DNA from: Prevotella sp.
GTDB lineage: Bacteria; Bacteroidota; Bacteroidia; Bacteroidales; Bacteroidaceae
DNA: 64,000 nucleotides
Assembly (NCBI GenBank): GCA_024682415.1
Contig: JAIKZG010000005.1
Coordinates: 35,367-99,366 of the forward strand
Direction: 5' to 3'
In this document: piece by piece, positions 9,468-18,838 of the stretch
Layout of the letters: every line of letters starts with the position of its first letter
Numbering within the stretch: position 1 is the first letter of the stretch
The notes under the pieces: generated by a model
Told to the model about the DNA's origin: nothing
The model's input: the letters and a program-made list of their open reading frames with translations, nothing else
The model's database searches: none
Made by a program: the position numbers and the translations under genes

Positions 9468-10982
9468 TTAAAATGGCACGCTGTCGGTATCCGATATAGT
9501 TCCCATCGGAGGTAACTCACCACCAAATGGATCACCACTTGAAATTTCACCGTTAGGCAATGCGCCATCTGCATTCATCTTCGACTCCATCACATATCCA
9601 TCATCTGGATTATCGAATCGGGTAAACTCGCCACGGAACGTCAGCAATACATCCTTTGTAGCACCCTTACGATGCTTCGCGATAATAATCTGAGCCATTC
9701 CATGCAAATCATTACCCTTTTCATCCTGGAATATATGATAATACTCAGGACGATGCACGAAAAGCACCATATCGGCATCCTGCTCAATGGCTCCTGATTC
9801 ACGCAAGTCGCTAAGCTGCGGACGTTTACCATCCAATCCATCACGATTTTCCACGGTACGATTCAACTGTGAAAGCGCCAATATTGGTATGTCAAGCTCC
9901 TTAGCCAAACCCTTCAATGAACGAGAAATTGTTGATACCTCCTCCTGACGATTACCGAATTTCATTCCATTGGCGTTCATAAGCTGAAGGTAATCGATCA
10001 TAATCACTTTCACTCCCTTTTCACGAACAAGTCTTCGAGCCTTAGTACGAAGTTCAAAAATAGACAGGCCCGGGGTGTCGTCAATATACAAAGGAGCTTC
10101 TTCAAGCAAACGTATATTATTATCGAGTCTTGCCCATTCATCCTGTGCCAACTGACCATTTAGAATCTTGCTACCTGGAATTTCACAAACATTTGAGACG
10201 AGACGATTCACCAGCTGCACATTATTCATCTCAAGAGAGAAAAAGGCTATAGGATTATTATAATCCACAGCAATATTTTTAGCCAAAGAAAGGGCAAAAG
10301 AAGTCTTACCCATGGCAGGACGTCCTGCGATAATCACGAGGTCACTCTTCTGCCAGCCTGAAGTAACCTTGTCCAAATCCGTATAGCCGGTAGGAATACC
10401 AGTAAGACCACCTGCATTAGCCGATGCTTTCTGCAATATTTCTACTGCCTGTTTCAATACAGGACCAATCTGAGTATAGTCTTGACGCATATTCTTCTGA
10501 GACAAAGAGAATAAATTACCCTCTGCCTCCTGCATCAGTTCATTTACATCAACAGTAGCATCAAAAGCTTTTGTCTCGATATTACTTGAGAAAGAGATAA
10601 GCTGACGAGCAAGATATTTCTGCTGCAAAATTTTAGCATGAGCCTCGATATGCGCCGAAGAGGCCACACGATTGCTCAATTCCATAATATAAGGAAGTCC
10701 ACCTACTTTTTCAAGTGTGCCCTCCTTAGCCAATTCCTGTGTTACGGTTTGAATATCAACAGGAATTTCCTCCATATTCATAGTCTGAATTGCAGCATAT
10801 ATTTTCTGATGACGTGGGTCATAGAAAGTTTCTGCATGCAATATCTCAGAAACTACGGAGAATGCATCACTATCTATCATTAAAGCACCGAGCACAACTT
10901 CCTCTACATCTACAGCCTGTGGCTGTAAATGTCCGTATGTATTATCAATCGGTGCTGCTTGTCTTTTTCTTTCTGCCGGCAT
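9468..10982 (-). CDS. dnaB: replicative DNA helicase DnaB
   Basis: Hexameric 5'-3' helicase of the replication fork. The N-terminal DnaB domain (LQPQAVDVEEVVLGALMID) is followed by a RecA-like domain with Walker A GRPAMGKTSFAL, Walker B VKVIMIDYLQLM, LSQLNRTVENR and the arginine-rich segment DLRESGAIEQDADM. It is 504 residues, without intein, and ends in a short low-complexity tail (about residues 465-504) as often seen in Bacteroidetes. The downstream TPR gene follows closely. Confidence 0.97.
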   Translation of the reverse strand: MPAERKRQAAPIDNTYGHLQPQAVDVEEVVLGALMIDSDAFSVVSEILHAETFYDPRHQKIYAAIQTMNMEEIPVDIQTVTQELAKEGTLEKVGGLPYIMELSNRVASSAHIEAHAKILQQKYLARQLISFSSNIETKAFDATVDVNELMQEAEGNLFSLSQKNMRQDYTQIGPVLKQAVEILQKASANAGGLTGIPTGYTDLDKVTSGWQKSDLVIIAGRPAMGKTSFALSLAKNIAVDYNNPIAFFSLEMNNVQLVNRLVSNVCEIPGSKILNGQLAQDEWARLDNNIRLLEEAPLYIDDTPGLSIFELRTKARRLVREKGVKVIMIDYLQLMNANGMKFGNRQEEVSTISRSLKGLAKELDIPILALSQLNRTVENRDGLDGKRPQLSDLRESGAIEQDADMVLFVHRPEYYHIFQDEKGNDLHGMAQIIIAKHRKGATKDVLLTFRGEFTRFDNPDDGYVMESKMNADGALPNGEISSGDPFGGELPPMGTISDTDSVPF

Positions 10983-11077
10983 ATTTCTTATAAAAAGACT
11001 AAGAGTGAACAGCCGTAATTGTATTATAACAAATACAGCTATTCACTATTTATGAATTAATATATTTATTTTATCTG

Positions 11078-12598
11078 TTAGGCCACTTTCTCCAGACGCT
11101 TCATGATGGCGAACATAAACAAAGCGCTCACTAAGCACAATGCAATGAACACACACCATACCTGCCATAATGGCATACCGCCCCATAAGTAACCACCTAC
11201 AGAAACAAGACCATTACCAATGGCAGTGGCAACAAACCATCCGCCCATCATCAATCCCTTATACTTAGGTGGAGCTACTTTACTAACAAAGCTGATACCC
11301 ATCGGAGAAAGCAAAAGCTCACCAAATGTCAATATCAAATATGTCATTATAAGCCAATTCGGAGAAGTATATATAGCCTGTCCTGCTTCTTTAAGAACTT
11401 TCTGCTCATCAGGTGAAGGCAAATGAAGCGAGCCAACTACCATAACAAAATAAGCCACAGCAGCTACAAGCATACCGAGAGCAATTTTGCGAGGCGCTGA
11501 AGGTTCTTTTCCCTTAGATGCCAACCAACTGAAGATACCAACGCTTACAGGCGTAAGACCTACCACAAAACAAGGATTAAAGTGTTGGAATATAGGAGCT
11601 GCGATTTCAACATCACCCTCAAGATTACCATATTTCCAAGCCAACAGTGCAGCACTTACGACAATAACGCCAAACGCGATACCCTTGCCTTTATTTGTCT
11701 TGCTCTGGAAAATAGCGAACAAAGCATAAACGATGAAAATACAAAGCACAAGATTAGTAACATCAAAGGCCATGCTCTGCAATCCATTTGAAGTAGGATT
11801 AACAAACTCATCAGCAAAATAAGTCAGAGTCAAACCATTCTGATGGAATGCCATCCAGAAGAAAATTACTACGGCAAAGACAAGACACAATGCCACGATG
11901 CGTTCTTTGGTCTCAGCAAGAGTAAGACTCTCTTCCTCAACATTCTGGGCTTCCTCTTTCTTTTTACCACCTTCTGTATGACGGAAAGTAGAACGGAAAG
12001 CATAATATATTCCCATTGAAACGATGAGCGAAGCACATGCTACAGCAAAAGCATAATGATAAGACTCACTTTCTGTGCAGCCTAAATTAGCCTGCGCCCA
12101 CTCCATCATTTTAACGGCAGCAGTAGGAGCGAACAAAGCTCCGATATTAATTGCCATATAAAATATTGAGAACGCTGAGTCACGACGTGACGCATACTTT
12201 GGATCATCATAAAGATTACCAACCATAACCTGCAAATTACCTTTAAACAAGCCAGTACCTACAGATATGAGCAACAATGCCGCAAGCATTCCTGCCAATG
12301 CGACAGTACCACTACCAAGAGGTACAGACAATGAAAGATAACCAAGAAACATAACGACACTACCCAATGCTACCATCTTGCCATATCCAAACTTATCAGC
12401 CAAAATACCACCGATAAGCGGGAAGAAATAGACCATCATCAAGAATGAGCTATAAATAGCGCCAGCCGCACCAGCCGACAATCCAAAATTAGCTCTCAAG
12501 AACAATGCGAATACAGCAAGCATTGTGTAATATCCAAAACGTTCGCCTGTATTGGCCAAAGCCAAAGCATACAGACCTTTAGGTTGATTTTCAAACAT
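11078..12598 (-). CDS. POT/PTR family peptide transporter (MFS)
   Basis: Inner-membrane transporter of the proton-dependent oligopeptide transporter family, 506 residues with about 14 predicted helices. Family signatures are GERFGYYTMLAVFALFL in helix 1, GGILADKFGYGK between helices 2 and 3, and SIFYMAINIGALFAP. The ExxER motif that POT proteins use in proton coupling reads NTGER here (residues 16-20), so the first glutamate is absent. Peptide uptake is likely from family membership, while the coupling ion is uncertain. A hairpin at 12668-12706 separates it from the upstream gene. Confidence 0.88.
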   Translation of the reverse strand: MFENQPKGLYALALANTGERFGYYTMLAVFALFLRANFGLSAGAAGAIYSSFLMMVYFFPLIGGILADKFGYGKMVALGSVVMFLGYLSLSVPLGSGTVALAGMLAALLLISVGTGLFKGNLQVMVGNLYDDPKYASRRDSAFSIFYMAINIGALFAPTAAVKMMEWAQANLGCTESESYHYAFAVACASLIVSMGIYYAFRSTFRHTEGGKKKEEAQNVEEESLTLAETKERIVALCLVFAVVIFFWMAFHQNGLTLTYFADEFVNPTSNGLQSMAFDVTNLVLCIFIVYALFAIFQSKTNKGKGIAFGVIVVSAALLAWKYGNLEGDVEIAAPIFQHFNPCFVVGLTPVSVGIFSWLASKGKEPSAPRKIALGMLVAAVAYFVMVVGSLHLPSPDEQKVLKEAGQAIYTSPNWLIMTYLILTFGELLLSPMGISFVSKVAPPKYKGLMMGGWFVATAIGNGLVSVGGYLWGGMPLWQVWCVFIALCLVSALFMFAIMKRLEKVA

Positions 12599-12667
12599 AC
12601 TGATTTTATTTATTTTAGGGTTGTTCTTTATATTTTAAAATTTAGTATCTAAGTTCAAAGAAGAACA

Positions 12668-12706
12668 TAGGCGACAATGCCGTCTTCATAGATACATTGT
12701 CGCCTA
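12668..12706 (-). terminator. terminator downstream of spt
   Basis: Perfect 12-bp stem TAGGCGACAATG / CATTGTCGCCTA. On the minus strand it is followed by GTTCTTCTTTG, a U-rich tail. It lies between spt and the POT transporter. Confidence 0.7.
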
Positions 12707-12769
12707 CATCTTTATATAATAAAGCGTATATTCTATTTATTGTTAATGACTTATCAAATCATATATACA

Positions 12770-13957
12770 TTATTTGATAATGCCCTGCTCTACGAATATC
12801 TGCTTCAATACTTCTACACCACGATCTACCTGTTCCTTAGTGTGAGTAGCCATAAGCGCTACGCGTACCAATGTATCCTGAGGAGCGCATGCCGGTGGAA
12901 TAACAGGATTGATGAATACTCCGCGATCGAAAGCCAACTTTGTGACCAAGAATGTCTTCTCAGCATCACGCACATAAAGAGGAATGATAGGGCTTTCTGT
13001 ATCACCGATTTCAAATCCTGCGTTACGGAACTCCTGCAAAGCATAGTTGGTAACATCCCAAAGAGCTTTCTGGCGCTCAGGCTCACTCTGCAAGATATGC
13101 AACGCCTCAATAGCGGCAGCTGTAGCAGCTGGAGTGTTAGATGCGCTGAATATATAAGAGCGGCAGTTATGACGCAAGAAATTGATAGTATCCATATCAC
13201 CGGCAATAAAGCCACCAATTGAAGCCATACTCTTAGAGAATGTACCCATGATAAGGTCTACATCATCAGTTACGCCAAAATAATCGCACACACCTCTACC
13301 ATGATCACCGAATACGCCCAAGCCATGAGCCTCGTCTACCATCAGAGAGCAATTGTATTTCTTTTTCAGTTCTACGATTTCAGGCAATTTAGCCAAATCA
13401 CCCTCCATTGAGAATACGCCATCAACAACAATAAGTTTGACAGCCTCTTTTGGCAATTTCTGAAGCACACGCTCCAAATCAGCCATATCATTATGCTTAT
13501 AGTGAAGCTGAGTGGCAAACGACAAACGACGTCCATCAACAATACTTGCATGATCTCTATCGTCACAAATTATGTATTCACCACGACCTACTACACAAGC
13601 CAATACGCCCTGATTAACAGAGAAACCTGTAGAAAGACTGATTGCGTCATCTTTATGCTCGAATGCAGCCAATTCTTTCTCCAACTGTCTGTGAATATCA
13701 AGAGTACCATTAAGGAAACGGCTACCTGCACAACCTGAGCCGTATTTATCGAGTGCAGCCTTTGCTGCGTCAATTATGCGCTGATCGCCGGTTAGACCTG
13801 TATAGGCATTAGAGCCAAACATAAGGACCTTATGTCCACCCATCTCGACTTCTGTGCCCTGCTTACTTGTTATTTCGCGAAAGTAAGGATAAACGCCAGC
13901 CTCCATGAATTTCTGAGGATCGCGATAGGTCTCAAACTTTTTCTGTAATTGTCCCAT
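12770..13957 (-). CDS. spt: serine palmitoyltransferase
   Basis: PLP enzyme of the alpha-oxoamine synthase family. In Bacteroidales this type condenses L-serine with an acyl-CoA to 3-ketosphinganine, the first step of sphingolipid synthesis. Its 395 residues show GSNAYTGLTGDQR, GSGCAGSRFLNGT, the stacking histidine in DDRDHASIVDG, the PLP aspartate in VDEAHGLGVFGDHG and the Schiff-base lysine in GTFSKSMASIGGF. Close relatives are glycine C-acetyltransferase and 8-amino-7-oxononanoate synthase; the N-terminal region (QKKFETYRDPQKFMEAGVYPYFR) matches my memory of Bacteroides SPT. No bio or kbl neighbours are present, and the divergent neighbour is a lipid kinase, which supports SPT. Confidence 0.85.
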   Translation of the reverse strand: MGQLQKKFETYRDPQKFMEAGVYPYFREITSKQGTEVEMGGHKVLMFGSNAYTGLTGDQRIIDAAKAALDKYGSGCAGSRFLNGTLDIHRQLEKELAAFEHKDDAISLSTGFSVNQGVLACVVGRGEYIICDDRDHASIVDGRRLSFATQLHYKHNDMADLERVLQKLPKEAVKLIVVDGVFSMEGDLAKLPEIVELKKKYNCSLMVDEAHGLGVFGDHGRGVCDYFGVTDDVDLIMGTFSKSMASIGGFIAGDMDTINFLRHNCRSYIFSASNTPAATAAAIEALHILQSEPERQKALWDVTNYALQEFRNAGFEIGDTESPIIPLYVRDAEKTFLVTKLAFDRGVFINPVIPPACAPQDTLVRVALMATHTKEQVDRGVEVLKQIFVEQGIIK

Positions 13958-13999
13958 TTCTTTTCAGTATAGAAACTATATATGTATAATTTTTGAGTG

Positions 14000-14007
14000 C
14001 AAAGATA
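14000..14007 (-). promoter_or_regulatory. -7 element for spt
   Basis: Minus-strand TATCTTTG followed by GCACTC, about 43 bp before the spt start. It is divergent from the lipid kinase -7 element at 14101. Confidence 0.55.
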
Positions 14008-14100
14008 CAAAAAGAAATCTAAAAATAGCCTATTTACATATAAATTATCACTTTTGTAGTTTTTATTCATTCACGATGTAAAATATTAAAGGAATATTCT

Positions 14101-14108
14101 TAATTTTG
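14101..14108 (+). promoter_or_regulatory. -7 element for the lipid kinase
   Basis: TAATTTTG, a match to TAnnTTTG, 42 bp before the lipid kinase ATG. No clear -33 element. Confidence 0.5.
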
Positions 14109-14150
14109 CATCACAAATAACATATTATAACGATAAGCTACTTAAAAACG

Positions 14151-15191
14151 ATGAAAAAGAATATCCTTTTCATTATCAATCCAATATCAGGCACATCAAG
14201 CAAAGGCGAGATACCTCAGATTGTAGACAAAGAAATCAACAAAGATATCTTCAACTACAAGATTGAGTATACTAAATGTGCCGGTGATGCCTCGGCGATA
14301 GCCAGTCGTGCCAAAGACGAAGGCATTGATATTGTAGTAGCTGTCGGTGGCGACGGAACAGTCAATGAAGTGGCACGCGCCATTGTTCATTCCGACACTG
14401 CGCTCGGCATTGTGCCATGCGGTTCGGGCAACGGATTGGCACGCCATCTTATGATACCTATCAACATTAAGAAAAGTATCAACATCATCAACCAATGCGA
14501 GATTCATGATCTCGACTATGGACTGATAAATGAATATCCATTTTTCTGTACTTGTGGAATGGGTTTCGACGCTGTTATAAGCAAGAGATTTGCAGAATGC
14601 GGGAAACGCGGTTTGATAAGTTACGTTGAAAATGTGCTGCGTGAAGGTCTGAAATACAAACCGGAAACTTATGAAATCACTGATGGCACCACATCCGCCG
14701 AATACAAAGCATTTCTTATATCATGTGCCAACGCTTCACAATACGGCAATAATGCCTATATCGCGCCACAGGCTTCAATGAGCGACGGTCTGATGGACGT
14801 GATTATCATGGAGCCTTTCGACATGCTTGAAGCATCTCAGATAAGCATGGATATATTTAACAAGACACTCAACAAGAACTCTAAGATTAAGACATTCCGC
14901 ACTCCAAAGCTCCATATCCATCGCCACGCGGCAGGTGTAATCCATTATGACGGTGATCCCGTAATGACCGATGCAGACGTAGATGTAGAATTGCGTGAAA
15001 AAGGAATTAAAATCGTGGTCAATCCGTTTGCCGATAAAAGTCTTCGCAAGCCCAATATGCTTCAAAGCGCCGCATCAGATTTATTCAATGAGATAAACAT
15101 TGTGAAAGATGATTTGCGCGATGACATCAAAGAAGGCGGACGCCATATCATGGCACTCAACAAAATATTACAAAAGAAGCTCAATCGATAA
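14151..15191 (+). CDS. diacylglycerol/sphingoid-base kinase family protein
   Basis: Soluble or membrane-associated lipid kinase with a DAGKc catalytic domain. Visible motifs are the N-terminal FIINPISGTSSKG, the nucleotide loop VAVGGDGTVNEVARAIV, CGSGNGLARHL and the C-terminal HYDGDP. The body (about residues 1-290) matches DgkB/YegS/LCB5-like kinases; the last 50 residues are a charged helical extension. It is divergently transcribed from serine palmitoyltransferase, with the two start codons about 190 bp apart, so the substrate may be a sphingoid base or ceramide rather than diacylglycerol. That substrate call is inference from context only. Confidence 0.85.
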   Translation: MKKNILFIINPISGTSSKGEIPQIVDKEINKDIFNYKIEYTKCAGDASAIASRAKDEGIDIVVAVGGDGTVNEVARAIVHSDTALGIVPCGSGNGLARHLMIPINIKKSINIINQCEIHDLDYGLINEYPFFCTCGMGFDAVISKRFAECGKRGLISYVENVLREGLKYKPETYEITDGTTSAEYKAFLISCANASQYGNNAYIAPQASMSDGLMDVIIMEPFDMLEASQISMDIFNKTLNKNSKIKTFRTPKLHIHRHAAGVIHYDGDPVMTDADVDVELREKGIKIVVNPFADKSLRKPNMLQSAASDLFNEINIVKDDLRDDIKEGGRHIMALNKILQKKLNR

Positions 15192-15245
15192 TAAGATTAC
15201 AAACATAATCATTTACTTACATAGCGAATATTCGCACTAAAAGAC

Positions 15246-15289
15246 AAAAAAATGACGTGAACAAACAAAAGATGTTCACGTCATTTTTT
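15246..15289. terminator. bidirectional terminator, lipid kinase / uxaC
   Basis: A 16-bp stem AAAAAATGACGTGAAC / GTTCACGTCATTTTTT with an 11-nt loop lies between convergent genes and has a U-run on either strand. Confidence 0.85.
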
Positions 15290-15326
15290 ATATATGAGAT
15301 TAGCTTCTGATTCTAATCTATAGGAA

Positions 15327-16730
15327 TTAGAACTTGAAGTAATTCTTTGCGTTGTTGTAGCTGATATCCTCTACCATCTGAGCTACACGAGCCATTTCAC
15401 TTGAAGGAATCAAGCCCTTCTCGACATCGTTACCCAAGATATTGCAAAGGTTACGACGGAAATACTCATGACGTGGATAAGAAAGGAATGAACGGCTATC
15501 GGTCAGCATACCAACGAAACGACTCAACAAGCCAAGCTGAGAAAGAGCCTCTATCTGGCGAGTCATACCATCGAGCTGATCGTTGAACCACCAACCAGAA
15601 CCAAACTGAATCTTACCTGGGCAAGAGCCATCCTGGAAGTTACCAAGCATAGTAGCTACTACCTCATTGTCAGCTGGATTCAAGCAGTAGATGATAGTAC
15701 GAGTGAGCTTACCTTCCTCGTTCAAACGGTTAAGGAACTTGCTCATGTTCTTAGCAGTGTTGAATACACCGATAGAATCGAAACCAACATCTGGACCAAG
15801 TTTCTTAAACATAGAAGCATTATTGTCGCGGATTGCGCCATAGTGGAACTGCTGAGTCCAATCGCTTGCGTGATCCATTTCAGCGAAACGAACGAGCATG
15901 CAAGTCTTGAATTTCTTAACTTCCTCTGCTGTCAATGGCTTCAATGTCATTGCCTTCTGGAAGATAGCCTCGATTTCAGCATCTGTATAGTCTTCAGCAT
16001 AGAATTCCTCAATACCATGATCGCTCAAACGGCAACCATTCTCGTGGAAGAAATCATGACGCTTCTGAAGAGCATCAAATACATCCTCAAACTTATTGAT
16101 AGCAACACCGCTAACCTCAGACAGCTTGTTGATATAGTCAACAAACACCTTGCCTGTTTCAGGCTTCATGGCAGCGTCTGGACGCCATGCTGGAATCATA
16201 CGAATTTCGAAACCGCTCTCACGAGTCATCTTGTGCCAACGGAGATCATCAACTGGGTCGTCGGTAGTGCAAACGCACTCAACACCATAATGACGCATCA
16301 AACCACGGGCAGAGAACTCAGGCTGCTGCAATTTCTCGTTACACTCATCAAAGATTTCGCGTGCTGTTTCTGGCTTCAAAATTTTGTTGATACCGAAAGC
16401 AGTGCGGAGCTCAAGGTGAGTCCAGTGATATAGAGGGTTGCGGAATGTGTAAGGCACAGTCTCAGCCCACTTTTCAAACTTCTCCCAGTCGCTTGCGTCG
16501 CCTGTGCAGTATTTCTCAGCTACACCGTTAGAACGCATAGCGCGCCACTTATAGTGGTCGCCACCGAGCCAAAGTTCTGTAATGTTCTTGAATTTGTAGT
16601 CTTCTGCTACCATCTGTGGAACGAGGTGGCAGTGATAATCTATGATAGGCATCTTCGCTGCATGCTCATGAAACAACTGCTTAGCAGTATCGGTTTCAAG
16701 CAGGAAGTCCTTGTCCATGAAATCCTTCAT
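15327..16730 (-). CDS. uxaC: glucuronate isomerase (uronate isomerase)
   Basis: Isomerises D-glucuronate to D-fructuronate and D-galacturonate to D-tagaturonate, the entry step of hexuronate catabolism. At 467 residues it has full UxaC length. Visible are the metal-binding IIDYHCHL near residue 30, CVCTTDDPVDDLRWH, and the C-terminal RFVGMLTDSRSFLSYPRHEYFRR. It is the last gene of a minus-strand set kdgK-kdgA-uxaC. The uronate reductase and dehydratase steps are not encoded in this window. An intercistronic hairpin precedes it and may tune its expression. Confidence 0.96.
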   Translation of the reverse strand: MKDFMDKDFLLETDTAKQLFHEHAAKMPIIDYHCHLVPQMVAEDYKFKNITELWLGGDHYKWRAMRSNGVAEKYCTGDASDWEKFEKWAETVPYTFRNPLYHWTHLELRTAFGINKILKPETAREIFDECNEKLQQPEFSARGLMRHYGVECVCTTDDPVDDLRWHKMTRESGFEIRMIPAWRPDAAMKPETGKVFVDYINKLSEVSGVAINKFEDVFDALQKRHDFFHENGCRLSDHGIEEFYAEDYTDAEIEAIFQKAMTLKPLTAEEVKKFKTCMLVRFAEMDHASDWTQQFHYGAIRDNNASMFKKLGPDVGFDSIGVFNTAKNMSKFLNRLNEEGKLTRTIIYCLNPADNEVVATMLGNFQDGSCPGKIQFGSGWWFNDQLDGMTRQIEALSQLGLLSRFVGMLTDSRSFLSYPRHEYFRRNLCNILGNDVEKGLIPSSEMARVAQMVEDISYNNAKNYFKF

Positions 16731-16770
16731 AAGAAAATAATTATGATGTAATTGTTTAAGAAAAGAAAAG

Positions 16771-16803
16771 CTCCCCTCCCCTCGAATTAGGAGAGAAGGG
16801 GAG
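16771..16803 (-). terminator. hairpin between kdgA and uxaC
   Basis: A GC-rich stem of about 13 bp with two mismatches (CTCCCCTC... pairing with ...GAAGGGGAG), followed on the minus strand by GCTTTTCTTTTC. It could be a partial terminator or attenuator inside the uronate operon. Confidence 0.55.
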
Positions 16804-16839
16804 TTTTTATATAAAAGTTTAGTAATTCAAATTGAGAAA

Positions 16840-17511
16840 TTACTTATTGAAGATACCCTTGATGATAGCGAAGGCATCCTCACACTTCTTAGTTACAGCA
16901 GCATAGTTGCCCTTAGCGATCTCATCCTTAGGGAAGAGCTTAGAACCCATACCTACGCAGTAAGCACCAGCCTTGAACCAAGCTGTAAGGTTCTCCTCTG
17001 TAGGAGCTACGCCACCAGTAACCATGATCTTAGACCAACGCATTGGAGCCATAAGATCCTTTACGAAGTTAGGACCATAAACATCGCCTGGGAATACCTT
17101 TGTAACCTCGCAGCCTACTTCCTGAGCGTCACCGATTTCGGTCATTGTGCCACAACCAGGAACATAAGGAATAGAACGACGGTTGCAAACCTTTGCTATG
17201 TCAGCGTTGAACAATGGACCAACAACGAAGTTGGCACCGAGCTGAATATAAAGAGAAGCAGTAGGAGCATCTACGACAGAACCTACGCCGAGAGCCATTT
17301 CAGGGCACTCTGTAGCAGCGAACTTAACAAGCTCACCGAATACCTCATGAGCGAAGTCACCACGGTTAGTGAACTCGAAAACGCGAACACCACCCTCATA
17401 GCAAGCCTTAACAATCTGCTTAGCTACTTCTACATCACTATTATAATAAACAGGCACCATACGGGTTTCACCCATCTTGATAACTACCTGTGTCTTATCA
17501 AATTTAGCCAT
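16840..17511 (-). CDS. kdgA: KDPG/KHG aldolase
   Basis: Cleaves 2-keto-3-deoxy-6-phosphogluconate to pyruvate and glyceraldehyde 3-phosphate, ending the uronate pathway. The 223-residue (alpha/beta)8 class I aldolase shows the catalytic Glu in VFEFTNRG, the Schiff-base Lys in [14 protein letters not shown] and the phosphate-binding [11 protein letters not shown] with GMGSKLFP. It lies 69 bp after kdgK and 109 bp before uxaC on the same strand, which confirms its role in uronate use. Confidence 0.95.
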   Translation of the reverse strand: MAKFDKTQVVIKMGETRMVPVYYNSDVEVAKQIVKACYEGGVRVFEFTNRGDFAHEVFGELVKFAATECPEMALGVGSVVDAPTASLYIQLGANFVVGPLFNADIAKVCNRRSIPYVPGCGTMTEIGDAQEVGCEVTKVFPGDVYGPNFVKDLMAPMRWSKIMVTGGVAPTEENLTAWFKAGAYCVGMGSKLFPKDEIAKGNYAAVTKKCEDAFAIIKGIFNK

Positions 17512-17536
17512 TTCTTTATTCTAATTTTATGAATGC

Positions 17537-17568
17537 GGAATGCTGAACATTTTTCAGTTCAGCATTCC
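17537..17568 (-). other. intercistronic hairpin, kdgK/kdgA
   Basis: Perfect 12-bp stem GGAATGCTGAAC / GTTCAGCATTCC with an 8-nt loop and no U-run. It shares the GAATTAGGAATGC sequence with the hairpin at 4531. Confidence 0.6.
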
Positions 17569-17580
17569 TAATTCTATATA

Positions 17581-18606
17581 TTAGCGCTGTACACGACCAG
17601 AAGCGTCGCCACCAGCAAGTGTTTCAACCTCTTCTACGCTTACCAAGTTGATATCACCATTGATAGTGTGCTTCAAAGCAGAAGCAGCAACAGCAAACTC
17701 AAGAGCCTCGCCCTGAGACTTGCCATTAACAAGACCATGGATCAAACCACCTGCGAAAGAGTCACCACCACCTACGCGGTCGATGATTGGGTTGATATCG
17801 TAACGACGGCTCTCGTAGAATTCCTTGCCGTCATAGATCATAGCCTTCCAGCCATTGTGTGAAGCAGAGAATGACTCACGAAGAGTAGAAGCTACATACT
17901 TGAAGTCGAACTGCTCAGCCATCTCCTTGAAGATACCCTTGTAGCCTTCAGCGTCTGTCTTACCGGCGAGAACATCGCTCTGTGGCTTAAAGCCAAGGCA
18001 AAGCTGTGCGTCTTCCTCGTTGCCGATGCAAACGTCTACATACTTCATCAATGGGCGCATGATGCTCTGAGCCTTCTCTGAAGTCCAAAGCTTCTTACGG
18101 AAGTTAAGGTCGCAAGAAACTGTCAAGCCCTGACGCTTTGCAGCCTCACAAGCCTTAGCTACGATAGCAGCAGCCTTATCTGAGATAGCAGGAGTAATAC
18201 CAGTCCAGTGGAACCAGTCACCACCCTTGAAGATTGCATCGAAATCGAAGTCTTCTACGTCAGCCTCAGCGATTGCAGAGTTAGCACGGTCGTAGATAAC
18301 CTTGCTTGGACGCATAGAAGCACCTGTCTCCTGATAGTAGATACCTACGCGATCGCCACCACGAGCTACGTTTTCTGTATGAACGCCATAACGACGGAGG
18401 AAGTTGATAGCAGCCTGACCGATGTCGTTCTTAGGCAACTTTGTTATGAAATAAGCCTCATCGCCGTAGTTAGATGTGCTGACGCAAACATTTGCCTCAC
18501 CACCACCATAAGTTACGCAGAATGAATCAGCCTGAAGAAAACGTCCATAATCTGGAGGAGTAAGTCTCAGCATGATTTCGCCGAGTGTAAATACTTTCTT
18601 TGCCAT
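17581..18606 (-). CDS. kdgK: 2-keto-3-deoxygluconate kinase
   Basis: PfkB-family sugar kinase that phosphorylates KDG to KDPG. The 341 residues begin with VFTLGEIMLRLTPPDYGRF and contain the GGGEANVC segment and the ATP/catalytic motif RVGGGDSFAGGLIHGL with the general-base Asp. It is the first gene of kdgK-kdgA-uxaC. A -7 element sits 126 bp upstream, leaving a long 5' leader in which no known riboswitch was recognised. Confidence 0.94.
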   Translation of the reverse strand: MAKKVFTLGEIMLRLTPPDYGRFLQADSFCVTYGGGEANVCVSTSNYGDEAYFITKLPKNDIGQAAINFLRRYGVHTENVARGGDRVGIYYQETGASMRPSKVIYDRANSAIAEADVEDFDFDAIFKGGDWFHWTGITPAISDKAAAIVAKACEAAKRQGLTVSCDLNFRKKLWTSEKAQSIMRPLMKYVDVCIGNEEDAQLCLGFKPQSDVLAGKTDAEGYKGIFKEMAEQFDFKYVASTLRESFSASHNGWKAMIYDGKEFYESRRYDINPIIDRVGGGDSFAGGLIHGLVNGKSQGEALEFAVAASALKHTINGDINLVSVEEVETLAGGDASGRVQR

Positions 18607-18731
18607 AAAAAAAGGTTTTTGAAATGAAATGAAAATTATTATTATTTTTTATTTTCTAAACCACGAACTCGATAGTTCTCAAAATCATCTGAAGGCAATA
18701 AGTCTTCATTAGGTTTCATTTTTATCTCGTG

Positions 18732-18739
18732 CAAAGATA
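18732..18739 (-). promoter_or_regulatory. -7 element for the kdgK operon
   Basis: Minus-strand TATCTTTG followed by GCACGAG. It implies a kdgK leader of about 120 nt. Confidence 0.55.
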
Positions 18740-18838
18740 GTAATTTTAATTATATGTGGTAGTAATATATCTGTTTTTTTTCCTAAAATGGCGGTTATTT
18801 TCTGATTATTTTAAATAATTTGTGTACGATAACAGCTT

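Noticed and set aside
14196..14507. 103-codon minus-strand frame inside the lipid kinase
   Set aside because: It overlaps the catalytic domain of a well supported gene and has no start context.
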